DNA of 57,608 nt. Source: Lentisphaeria bacterium (GTDB lineage: Bacteria > Verrucomicrobiota > Lentisphaeria > Victivallales > Victivallaceae). Location: contig JAFVRD010000001.1 of NCBI GenBank assembly GCA_017504435.1, forward strand, positions 1 through 57,608, written 5' to 3'. Shown piece by piece: positions 40,312 through 48,393 of this stretch. The notes under the pieces are model-generated. The model made no database searches, was not told the DNA's origin, and was given only the letters and a program-made list of their open reading frames with translations. Every line of letters starts with the position of its first letter. The stretch's first letter is position 1. A program made the position numbers and the translations under genes.

Positions 40312-42342
40312 TTAAGCATTATCTCCGGCGGATTCATTTTCCGCCAGAGTCAACTCTTCACCGGTACGCACCAGACGCGCACTGTTGAAAATAATTATCA
40401 AGGTACTTCCGGCATGCAATACTGCCGCCCAAATCGGGGACATCATACCGATGATCGACAGGATCATACCGCCAAAAACAAACAGCATGCCGAACAACAA
40501 ATTCTGATTGATTATCACCTGGGATTTTTTCGCCAGATAAATCAACAGGGCAATGCGGCGCAAATCATTGGTCATCAATGCTACAGAAGCACTGTTGATC
40601 GCGATGTCACTGCCGATCGCGCCCATGGCGATGCCCAAATCTCCTGCCGCAAGTGCCGGAGCATCATTCACACCGTCGCCGACGACCGCCACCCGGTTGC
40701 TCTTTTTGACATTTTCCACAAATTCAACTTTGGTTTCCGGCAGACAACCGCTTTTGAATTCATCAATATTGAGTTTGGATGCCACCTCTTCAGCAACTGA
40801 CTGCCGGTCTCCGGTGACCATGGCACAGTAGCGCACACCCAGTTTGCGCAAATCATTGAGCAATACCGGAGATTCTTTGCGGATTTTATCCCGGAATCCG
40901 ATCCAGCCCAGCAATTTCTCATCCCGGCTGACATAAACCACACTCATTCCGGCGGCTTCTTCCGGGTCGCTTTCAGGCACTTCAATGCCAAATGAACGCA
41001 TCCAATTGCCGCGGCCGACCCGCAGCAATACGCCATTGTAAGAACCCGATACGCCACGACCGTGAACTTCTGTAAAACCGGTAACATCATCTATTTCCAG
41101 TTCAGCTTCCCCGGCAAGTTTCATGATCGCCAATGCCGTCGGGTGATTGCTGAAACGTTCCACCGCCGCTGCACTGCGAAGCAATTCCGCCGGAGTAACG
41201 CCGTCATTGCCCTGCAGTTTGACTACTGAAAGCAAACCGTCTGTCAATGTACCGGTTTTGTCAAATACAAACGCCGTTATCCGGCTTGCCAATTCCAGAT
41301 GGCTGATGTTTTTGATAAAAATACCCAGCCGTGCCGCCGCTGCGACTGCAGCAACTACTGCTGTCGGAGTGGCAAGCACCACCGCACACGGACAGGCAAT
41401 GACCAGAAACGCAATAACAGAATTCATATCCCGGCTGAACCACCAGGTGATCCACGCTACCATCAATACAGTCGGAGTGTAATATCCGGCATAACGGTCT
41501 ATGATACGCACCACCGGAGTCCGGCTGGATTCTGCTTGCATGATCATATCTTTCACCTTGCCCAAAGTGGTATCTCCGCCGACTTTGGTAACCCGGACAT
41601 CCACCGCCCCGGTAAGGTTCTGGGTACCGGCAAACACATCATCTCCGGAACTTTTTTCCACCGGCACTGATTCACCGGTAATAGAGGCTTGATTGACGGT
41701 ACTTTCACCGGAAACGATGGTGCCGTCCACCGGGAAATTTTCTCCCGGACGGATTCTGATGGTGTCACCGACCGCCAGAGATGAGGCAGCAACATCACTT
41801 TCACTGCCATCGGCATTGACCCGGTGAGCTGTGTTGGGAGTCAATTTGATAAGTGCCTCGATCGAACGCTGTGCGCCGCTGGCAGTGCGGGTTTCCAGAA
41901 TGATCGTCACCAACAGGAAAAACGCAATGATACCGGCTGTCTGAAAATCTGCCTTTACCAATGCCGCCAGAATCGCCAGTGCCACCAATTCATTCATATA
42001 GACCTTGCCTTTGATCAGATCTTTGAATGCGGTGATGATGATCGGCAACGCCAGAATGAATGCCCCCAGCAATGCTGATATACTGGCAGCGAATACCTGT
42101 TCCGGCAGAAGTTTTTCCAGAATAAAACTGTTGGCAGTCAAAATACCGCCGACGAGCGCAAAACAAACTCTGCCCATTGCCCGGTCATGGCCGACTCCGC
42201 CTTCAGCTTTATGGTCATGACCGCAAATACAGGTGCTGTCCTCCTGATGGTCGTGGCCGCAGCAGCATTTCCCGTGGTCATGTTCATGGCTGTGGTCGTG
42301 ACCGCAGCAGCATTTTTCATCGTGTTTGTCACTCATGGTCAT
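40312..42342 (-). CDS. P1B-type heavy-metal ATPase with His/Cys-rich N-terminus
   Basis: A 676-aa metal-exporting ATPase. The transport motif CPC is at 317-319 (IACPCAVVLATPTA), the phosphorylation motif is DKTGTLTDG (Asp361), the actuator loop contains ITGESVPVEK, the nucleotide-binding SNHPTA is present, and GDGVNDAPAL lies near the end. Instead of the usual HMA domain (GMxCxxC) the first 52 residues hold three related patches rich in Cys and His (CCCGHDH, CCCGHDH, CICGHDH). This would bind Zn, Cu, Ni or Cd; the ion is uncertain, the CPC motif and His-rich tail resemble Zn/Cd pumps. It overlaps hflK by 4 nt. Confidence 0.92.
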   Translation of the reverse strand: MTMSDKHDEKCCCGHDHSHEHDHGKCCCGHDHQEDSTCICGHDHKAEGGVGHDRAMGRVCFALVGGILTANSFILEKLLPEQVFAASISALLGAFILALPIIITAFKDLIKGKVYMNELVALAILAALVKADFQTAGIIAFFLLVTIILETRTASGAQRSIEALIKLTPNTAHRVNADGSESDVAASSLAVGDTIRIRPGENFPVDGTIVSGESTVNQASITGESVPVEKSSGDDVFAGTQNLTGAVDVRVTKVGGDTTLGKVKDMIMQAESSRTPVVRIIDRYAGYYTPTVLMVAWITWWFSRDMNSVIAFLVIACPCAVVLATPTAVVAAVAAAARLGIFIKNISHLELASRITAFVFDKTGTLTDGLLSVVKLQGNDGVTPAELLRSAAAVERFSNHPTALAIMKLAGEAELEIDDVTGFTEVHGRGVSGSYNGVLLRVGRGNWMRSFGIEVPESDPEEAAGMSVVYVSRDEKLLGWIGFRDKIRKESPVLLNDLRKLGVRYCAMVTGDRQSVAEEVASKLNIDEFKSGCLPETKVEFVENVKKSNRVAVVGDGVNDAPALAAGDLGIAMGAIGSDIAINSASVALMTNDLRRIALLIYLAKKSQVIINQNLLFGMLFVFGGMILSIIGMMSPIWAAVLHAGSTLIIIFNSARLVRTGEELTLAENESAGDNA

Positions 42343-43475
42343 TTACCCTCCCCGTCACCGTTGCCGGCGGCGGCAGATTTTTTCAATTCAGGATTCAACT
42401 TCATCCACAACTGCTTGCCGGTTCCCCTGGTTCCCAGCAGAAATTTATCGCCCTGCAACTCAACAGCGATATCATTGAGCATATCCGTGTACAGTGCCAT
42501 TGTCACGGTTTCCGGACTGCGTTTATACTGTTCAAGTATCCGCAAAAAGTAAGTTTTTTCGGCTTCAGTTTTGGCAATGACCCGCATTTTATAGGTTTCG
42601 GCATCAGCAATAATGGCGGCGGCAGAACTTTTTGCCTCATTCTCCACCTCGACCCGGTATGCCGCAGCTTCATTGCGCAAAGTACTGCGGGTATTGCTGG
42701 CAGCAGTAACCTCATCAAATGCCGCTTTGGTCTTGCCCGGAGGATAAATCCGGTTCAAAGCCACATTCTCAATAACAATACCGCAATCATCCGCTGATAC
42801 CAATGCACTGAATTTGCTTTGCACCGCTTCACTGAATGCCGCCTGACCGGCGTAGAGAATGGAACCGATCCGGCTGGAACTTGACACCATGATCACCGCA
42901 TCACGGAACCGGTTGCGCAGATAAGTCACCGGACCGCGGGTGGATTGCATGTTATCAGCATCGGTAAATACATCATCCGGAGTGATTTTGCCGTTTTCCA
43001 CCGGGAATTGCGGCGTCAGCAGTGAAATATAATATTTTTCCGGATTGGCGACCCGGTATGCCACTGTCCATGAGGTGTGAACGATATTGGCATCCCCCGT
43101 CAGCAGATAATTATCCCGCCCCGGTTCCAGAGCATCCCCATCCGGATTTCCGGTCGTGGAAGCCGCGAAATCAATATCCAGCAATTGCTGGCTGGTCTGC
43201 ACCCGGATAAACTGATTCACCGGATAAGGCAGAAACCAGTGACCGCCGGATGTATATGTCCCGATGATCTTGCCGAAACGGGTCACGATCACCGCCTGTT
43301 GAGGTTCAACCGAAAAGTATCCGGCTCCGCTGAAAAAGTAGATCAGCGTGCCGATAATACCCAACAGCAGAAACAAAAATGCCAACTGCAAACTCCGGGC
43401 CAGAGACTTCAAACCGGCGTCATAACGTCCGCTGCGGTCAAACTCCCCGGAAATCACGCTTTTGTTTTCATCCAT
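42339..43475 (-). CDS. hflK: HflK-like SPFH-domain membrane protein
   Basis: A 378-aa stomatin/prohibitin (SPFH) protein: an N-terminal cytoplasmic tail, one membrane helix (about 30-50), the SPFH domain (about 50-240) and a C-terminal helical region (about 260-330). In E. coli HflK pairs with HflC in a ring that controls the FtsH protease. Length and order fit HflK. It lies 17 nt from hflC, and the following gene overlaps it. Start: ATG with a GGAGAG-like site. Confidence 0.85.
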   Translation of the reverse strand: MDENKSVISGEFDRSGRYDAGLKSLARSLQLAFLFLLLGIIGTLIYFFSGAGYFSVEPQQAVIVTRFGKIIGTYTSGGHWFLPYPVNQFIRVQTSQQLLDIDFAASTTGNPDGDALEPGRDNYLLTGDANIVHTSWTVAYRVANPEKYYISLLTPQFPVENGKITPDDVFTDADNMQSTRGPVTYLRNRFRDAVIMVSSSSRIGSILYAGQAAFSEAVQSKFSALVSADDCGIVIENVALNRIYPPGKTKAAFDEVTAASNTRSTLRNEAAAYRVEVENEAKSSAAAIIADAETYKMRVIAKTEAEKTYFLRILEQYKRSPETVTMALYTDMLNDIAVELQGDKFLLGTRGTGKQLWMKLNPELKKSAAAGNGDGEGK

Positions 43476-43492
43476 GACAGCAACTCTCCTGC

Positions 43493-44410
43493 TTATTTCG
43501 CACCCGGCAGAGCCGCAGCACCCGGTTTGAGCAAATCAAACGGCGGTACGGCAGTGTCAAGAACCACGGTAGTGCGACCTTTCATAACATTGCGTAAAGC
43601 ATCAAGTTTACGCAGAAATGCTGCCAATTCCGGCTGTTTTTCAAACTCTTTATAAAATTCAACTGCCGCCGCGTCGCCCTCGGCACGGATCTTCTGGGCT
43701 TTGGCTTCCGCTTCTGCGATCATGGTGCTTTTTTCACGGTCAGCCTTGATCCGGATCTCTTTTGCCTCACGTTTTCCTTCCGCAAGGTTTTTATCGGCGA
43801 ATTGTTTGCGTTCAGCGACCATACGGTCAAACACTTTATCAGTAATGGTTTTGGGTACACCGAGAGTATTGATGCCGACTCCGATGATATCGATACCCAT
43901 ACCGTCGGTATCCCGGATCAATCCGGCTTTGATATCATTCTGGATTTTTTCCAATTCAAGTTTTTTGGGGTCAGTATTGACGATCTGATTGAAGTCATAC
44001 TGCCCGAATGCGGTGTTTTTGGCACTGCGCATCATGGTATTGAGCAGATCTTCAGCGTTGGTCACATCTTTGAGTTTGCTGAAAAACTGTCCGGCATCAG
44101 AAATCCGGTAGTTGACATAAATCCCGGCGATAATATTGTGACCGTCTTTGGTGGAAGTTTCTTCCAATTTACCGCTGCTGCCCTCATAACAACGGATACG
44201 GCGGTCAAAAAAGTAAACTTTCTGAAAAGGAAACGGCCAGCGGAAATGCAGTCCGGCATCGCTTACCACCTCCGGACGTCCGAATGTGGTGACAACAGCA
44301 ACTTCAGTCTGATTCACCTGAAACGAAAACACTGCGGTCAGCAATACCATTGCCACGATCAATCCCAGCAGCATAGTCGGCCAATGTTTGAAAAAATCAC
44401 TTTTTCCCAT
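43493..44410 (-). CDS. hflC: HflC-like SPFH-domain membrane protein
   Basis: About 305 aa: one membrane helix (about 12-30), then the SPFH domain (VAVVTTFGRPEVVSDAGLHFRWPFPFQKV) and a helical region with KADREKSTMIAEAEAKAQKIRAEGDA, which is a signature of HflC. It forms the partner of HflK. An ATG at 44410 is preceded at a distance by GGGAG; a TTG six bases upstream is an alternative start. Distance to the large SPFH gene upstream is 41 nt and to hflK 17 nt. Confidence 0.88.
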   Translation of the reverse strand: MGKSDFFKHWPTMLLGLIVAMVLLTAVFSFQVNQTEVAVVTTFGRPEVVSDAGLHFRWPFPFQKVYFFDRRIRCYEGSSGKLEETSTKDGHNIIAGIYVNYRISDAGQFFSKLKDVTNAEDLLNTMMRSAKNTAFGQYDFNQIVNTDPKKLELEKIQNDIKAGLIRDTDGMGIDIIGVGINTLGVPKTITDKVFDRMVAERKQFADKNLAEGKREAKEIRIKADREKSTMIAEAEAKAQKIRAEGDAAAVEFYKEFEKQPELAAFLRKLDALRNVMKGRTTVVLDTAVPPFDLLKPGAAALPGAK

Positions 44411-44451
44411 AATCAAATAAACTCCCGATGATTATATTTTTATATTTATGC

Positions 44452-46374
44452 TTATTTTTTCGCGGTATCATTGCTCAACTCTGCCGTGTCGATATCGACC
44501 AGATCCAACCGGTCACGGGTTTCAAAGTTAAGCTGGTAAACTTCATCTGTCAAAGTGGATGACACGATATATTTGCGGATATCCCGTGCATCATTTTCCA
44601 ACAGCTCCATCTGGGCATTGAGCCGGAACATCGCCGGCATGGCAAGAAATGCCCGCAACTGCTGCTTGAAGCGGTCACTTTCAGCGGCAGCGATCATCCG
44701 TTTTTTCTCGGCACTGCTCTCGGCTTTGGCAACGATCTCATCCGCAGCCGCCCTGGTTTCCGGAATAATCGTGGCCTCATAAGCCTGTGCTTTGAGAATT
44801 TCGGTCTCTTTTTCTTCCAATGCTCCGATAACATTCTGATATGCCGGAGCAACCTTTTCCACCGGGGGATGTGCATCCATGATCCCGACCCGGATGATCT
44901 CGATACCCAATTCATCGCGGTCTGCCAATTCCTGGATCCGTTTACGCAATTTAACTTCGGCATCATGACGCCCACTTGCCATCAACGCATCCATGGAAGC
45001 TCCGGAAAGATATTCAACAACTGCCTGTTCTCCGATTTTATTCAATGTTTTCACCGGAGAAGTATTCTCATACGCATATTTCAATATCCCGTCGCGGCGT
45101 ATCGTATATTCAATGGGGATAGCCATATTCACAAAAGACATGCTTGCCTCTCCGGCAGCAGCTTTACCGCGGTCTCCGGCAACTGCAACGAGGAAAGGTT
45201 CTTTGGCACCGTGATTATTTGTCCACAACACCACACTGCTGGCGGAACGCTCTTTTGCCGATTCCACACTTTCACCGACAATAATACGCTTAACTTCGGT
45301 ACAGCTGAATGTTCTCATGCCCCCGAAAGGATACGGCAGCGTCCAGTAAACTCCGGAATCCAGCACTCCGGAAGCGATTTTTCCGAAACGTTCTTTGATC
45401 CCGACCCGGTTTGGACCAACCTCGTGAATACAGGTAAACCCCCAAAGCAGCACCGCCCAGAGAATAAGTACCGGAAAAAACGATCTTTCAATAAATGAGT
45501 ATATCCAGGTGCCGGAAACTTTGAATCCGAATTGATAATCAAGTGCCGATGCGATATTGCGCAGCACGCCGCCGGGCTCGGTAAAAAGCGACAGCAGTTG
45601 ACTCTCAAAAACCGGACGGCTCTCTCCCAGAGAACGGGGACGGTAAAATTCAATAATGAAATTAACGGCGAATTCACAACCCAACACCGCCAGTATCCAG
45701 AACACTACTTTGGAACTGACGGCATCCACCTGCGGAATATTGCTCCCGTAAAAAACCGCAGAAATTGCCGCCGTCAGCAAAATCAGAAAACCGGCAAGCA
45801 GCCATGCTCCCACCGGACGCAACCAGCGGAATCCCGGCATCCGGGACTGTCCGACAAAAAATGCTCCGGCAAACACCGATACCATCATCATCACCGCCGC
45901 GATCAATGCCGTATGCACCGGATTACCTGCCATCACCATTCCGGCATCAGCGGCACGCAACTGCCAATCCGCCCGGATAAACCACAGCATCGTACCGGTC
46001 AATGCGGCGGCAAGCACCGCCAGCACAAACGGTGCAAACCGGCAATAATTGGCGAAACTCCTTCCGGCGGTAAAACGGACATCCTCCTCTACATTCAATG
46101 CCCGGCTCTCCATACGTTTGGCAAGCAGTTTTTTCTCCTCTTCCTCCCGCATAGCTCCGCCATACAATATTCCGTACACCACCGCTGCCAATGCAAAAAG
46201 CAATGCCAGAGCGAACGGTACCGCCGCCAGTGACAACACCGCCCCGCCGCGGCTGGAACCAAGATACGAAGACACCGCCAGCAGCAGCAAAGCCCCGGCA
46301 CTGCCGATCCATGACAGTTTAGTCATCAAACCGGCCCGTTCATCGGCACGTTTGAAATCGTCAATTTTTTCCAA
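44452..46374 (-). CDS. Large polytopic SPFH protein
   Basis: About 640 aa. Residues 1-320 contain six to seven hydrophobic helices (for example around 25-45, 50-75, 115-140, 155-175, 190-215, 225-245, 300-320). An SPFH domain follows (HEVGPNRVGIKERFGKIASG, WTLPYPFGGMRTF), then a long Ala/Glu/Lys-rich helical region (ALEEKETEILKAQAYEATII) of the stomatin type. It is much larger than HflK or HflC and has an extra membrane domain I cannot name. The start codon is uncertain: AAAGGTGA is best placed for a TTG at 46374; a GTG at 46383 would lie on the ribosome site. It is the first gene of the SPFH/ATPase/ABC operon. Confidence 0.8.
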   Translation of the reverse strand: MEKIDDFKRADERAGLMTKLSWIGSAGALLLLAVSSYLGSSRGGAVLSLAAVPFALALLFALAAVVYGILYGGAMREEEEKKLLAKRMESRALNVEEDVRFTAGRSFANYCRFAPFVLAVLAAALTGTMLWFIRADWQLRAADAGMVMAGNPVHTALIAAVMMMVSVFAGAFFVGQSRMPGFRWLRPVGAWLLAGFLILLTAAISAVFYGSNIPQVDAVSSKVVFWILAVLGCEFAVNFIIEFYRPRSLGESRPVFESQLLSLFTEPGGVLRNIASALDYQFGFKVSGTWIYSFIERSFFPVLILWAVLLWGFTCIHEVGPNRVGIKERFGKIASGVLDSGVYWTLPYPFGGMRTFSCTEVKRIIVGESVESAKERSASSVVLWTNNHGAKEPFLVAVAGDRGKAAAGEASMSFVNMAIPIEYTIRRDGILKYAYENTSPVKTLNKIGEQAVVEYLSGASMDALMASGRHDAEVKLRKRIQELADRDELGIEIIRVGIMDAHPPVEKVAPAYQNVIGALEEKETEILKAQAYEATIIPETRAAADEIVAKAESSAEKKRMIAAAESDRFKQQLRAFLAMPAMFRLNAQMELLENDARDIRKYIVSSTLTDEVYQLNFETRDRLDLVDIDTAELSNDTAKK

Positions 46375-46498
46375 TCTTATCACCTTTTTTTGATTTCAAT
46401 TCAAAAACAAACAACCATCTGTTATATATACACCGGAGCCGGTACTTTTTCAAGTCCGTCTCCGGTAAAAAACGTGATGTTTCATCAGTATCGGCAAA

Positions 46499-47332
46499 TT
46501 ATTCCGCTTTATTTTCGACCACGGTTCCGGCAGTAATGATTGCGGCACCGGCAGCAGTGCGGCCGGTGATTTTTCCGGTAACAGTGACATTTTTGCCGTC
46601 AAGTACGGCAAGTTTTCCGGGTTCCGCAAAAACGATAAATCCGAGATTGCGTCCGTTGGGAGAATCCAGCAATGCGTATGCAGTTTCCGGAATTTCACTG
46701 TATTTCCACTTGGCAAGAGTACCTTTCATGGTCACATCTTCGACTTTTTCCACCGGCACGATGCCGCTTTTTGCCGCCGGAGCCGCCGTTTTGTTTTCAG
46801 CGGGGGCAGCTTTGGCATCAGCATCAGCGTTCGGAACAGTTTCAGCGGCTTTTTTCGGAATTCCGCTTTTCGCAAAGGCATTCTTATCGTAGGAAACGCA
46901 AAATGCCGCCACAAAAACCCGGAGATCAGCAGGAGGTTTGATCCGCACCCAGCCATTGGCACGCTCATCAAGACGTTCCACTTTTGTCCCTTTGGGCAAA
47001 ATTCCCAATGAAACTGCGGAGGTGGACATGGCAGTACGGATATTGAGTTCACCATTGAGTGTGCCGTCAGGATTGACCCGGGCTTCTGAAATATAGAGCT
47101 TCAATGCCTCCGGAGCGGCGATTTCCAGCCAATTGCCGACCTCCCGGATGATCCGGACATCAGTATTCTGCGGCAGTTTTCCGGCAACCGGAGAATCAAG
47201 TCCTGCCCCGGAACGGACATTCAGCCAATCGGCATTGACCTTGCCCGGCACTGCATTATTTTCCTGAACTGCAGCCGCGCATACGACGGAAAAAAATGCG
47301 GCAACGAGCATAAAAAAAGATTTATTTGTCAT
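46499..47332 (-). CDS. Secreted protein with two SH3b domains
   Basis: A 277-aa protein with a signal peptide (about 1-20, cut after CAAA). Two bacterial SH3 domains follow: residues about 30-88 (ADWLNVRSGAGLDSPVAG, GNWLEIAAP) and 92-150 (LNIRTAMSTSAVSLGILPKGTKVE, GWVRIKPP). Then comes an Ala/Pro/Lys-rich linker (about 160-195) and a C-terminal OB-like domain (MKGTLAKWKYSEIPETAYALL... VTGKITGRTA). Such proteins bind peptidoglycan or guide cell-wall enzymes. It is divergent from the Xer gene with a consensus promoter. Confidence 0.85.
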   Translation of the reverse strand: MTNKSFFMLVAAFFSVVCAAAVQENNAVPGKVNADWLNVRSGAGLDSPVAGKLPQNTDVRIIREVGNWLEIAAPEALKLYISEARVNPDGTLNGELNIRTAMSTSAVSLGILPKGTKVERLDERANGWVRIKPPADLRVFVAAFCVSYDKNAFAKSGIPKKAAETVPNADADAKAAPAENKTAAPAAKSGIVPVEKVEDVTMKGTLAKWKYSEIPETAYALLDSPNGRNLGFIVFAEPGKLAVLDGKNVTVTGKITGRTAAGAAIITAGTVVENKAE

Positions 47333-47377
47333 AAAACACTTCCTTTCATTGAAAAAAACCTCTTTTGACAGTAATTT

Positions 47378-47406
47378 AATATAGCTTACAGAAAGAGTAT
47401 TGGCAA
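47378..47406 (-). promoter_or_regulatory. Promoter of the SH3b gene
   Basis: Minus strand TTGCCA (47401-47406), 17-nt spacer, TATATT (47378-47383). The -35 box touches the start codon of the divergent Xer gene. Confidence 0.7.
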
Positions 47407-48393
47407 ATGGATAATAAAAAAAAAGCGGTGGAAACCGGAAAAAAACTTGCCGGATTTATCCGGAATCTGCGTTCAGAGAAAAATTCCTCCGAACACACCA
47501 TCAACGCATACTTTGCTGACATCGTTGAATTTGCAATCAAAGTAAGAAATTCCGATGCTTCTTTTGACGATTGGAAAAATGTTGACCGGGATCAGGCGCG
47601 GACATTCATAATGGAACTCCACGATTCCGGCAACACCAAACGCTCCATACAACGGAAACTTTCCGCACTTCGCAGTTTTTACCGCTATTTACTGCTTCAC
47701 GGAGAAGTGCCGCTTAATCCTTTTGATAATCTTCCGCCGGTAAAAACCGACAAACCACTGCCCAAAGTAATGAGTATCAATCAAATCGAATCTCTTCTCA
47801 ACGCCGTTTCGCTCTACTGGCAGGCCAAATCCGCTGCCAATCTCGTCCGGGATGATGAAAGTGCGGCATTTGCCTGCGCCAGAGATACCGCATTGACCGA
47901 AGTGATATATTCCGGAGGACTGCGTATCAGCGAAGCTTTGAATCTGAATTACGGCGATACCGATATTTCCAGCGGCATCATCAAAGTCCGCGGCAAAGGC
48001 AAAAAAGAACGTCTTGCCGTCCTCGGAACTCCAGCCAAACGGGCTTTGCGCGAGTATCTGAAAATACGCAATCAGCACGGTGCCGCCAGAGATGCCGCAG
48101 CACCGCTGTTTATCAATCAGCGGTTTTCCCGGCTGACTCCGCGTTCTTTCCAGAGAAATCTCAAAGAATATCTGCTCCAGGCAGGATTACCTCCGGATTT
48201 TACGCCCCATAAATTGCGCCACAGTTTCGCTACTCATCTGCTGGATGCCGGAGCTGATTTACGCAGCGTTCAGGAGATGCTCGGACATGAAAATCTCAGC
48301 ACCACCCAGATATATACCCATATCAGTGCGGAACGGTTGAAAAAAACCTACCGGCAGACTCATCCGCTGGCAGCGGCAGCAGGTAAAAAATGA
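47407..48393 (+). CDS. xerC: Tyrosine recombinase, XerC/XerD family
   Basis: A 328-aa recombinase with the N-terminal SAM-like core-binding domain (about 12-105) and the C-terminal catalytic domain. The active-site set is complete: Arg173 (GGLRISEAL), Lys197/199 (RGKGKKERL), His268 and Arg271 (HKLRHSFATHLL), His294 (LGHENLSTT) and the nucleophile Tyr303 (YTHI). The length is slightly above XerC/D (about 300) because of an insertion near 138-155. It resolves chromosome dimers, or might be a mobile-element integrase; the chromosomal operon context (overlap with hrpB) favours the former. XerC versus XerD cannot be decided. Confidence 0.85.
   Translation: MDNKKKAVETGKKLAGFIRNLRSEKNSSEHTINAYFADIVEFAIKVRNSDASFDDWKNVDRDQARTFIMELHDSGNTKRSIQRKLSALRSFYRYLLLHGEVPLNPFDNLPPVKTDKPLPKVMSINQIESLLNAVSLYWQAKSAANLVRDDESAAFACARDTALTEVIYSGGLRISEALNLNYGDTDISSGIIKVRGKGKKERLAVLGTPAKRALREYLKIRNQHGAARDAAAPLFINQRFSRLTPRSFQRNLKEYLLQAGLPPDFTPHKLRHSFATHLLDAGADLRSVQEMLGHENLSTTQIYTHISAERLKKTYRQTHPLAAAAGKK

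Noticed and set aside
47407-48393. The Xer-type recombinase as an integrase of a mobile element
   Set aside because: No flanking direct repeats, tRNA gene, transposon or phage genes are visible, and the gene is translationally coupled to hrpB.
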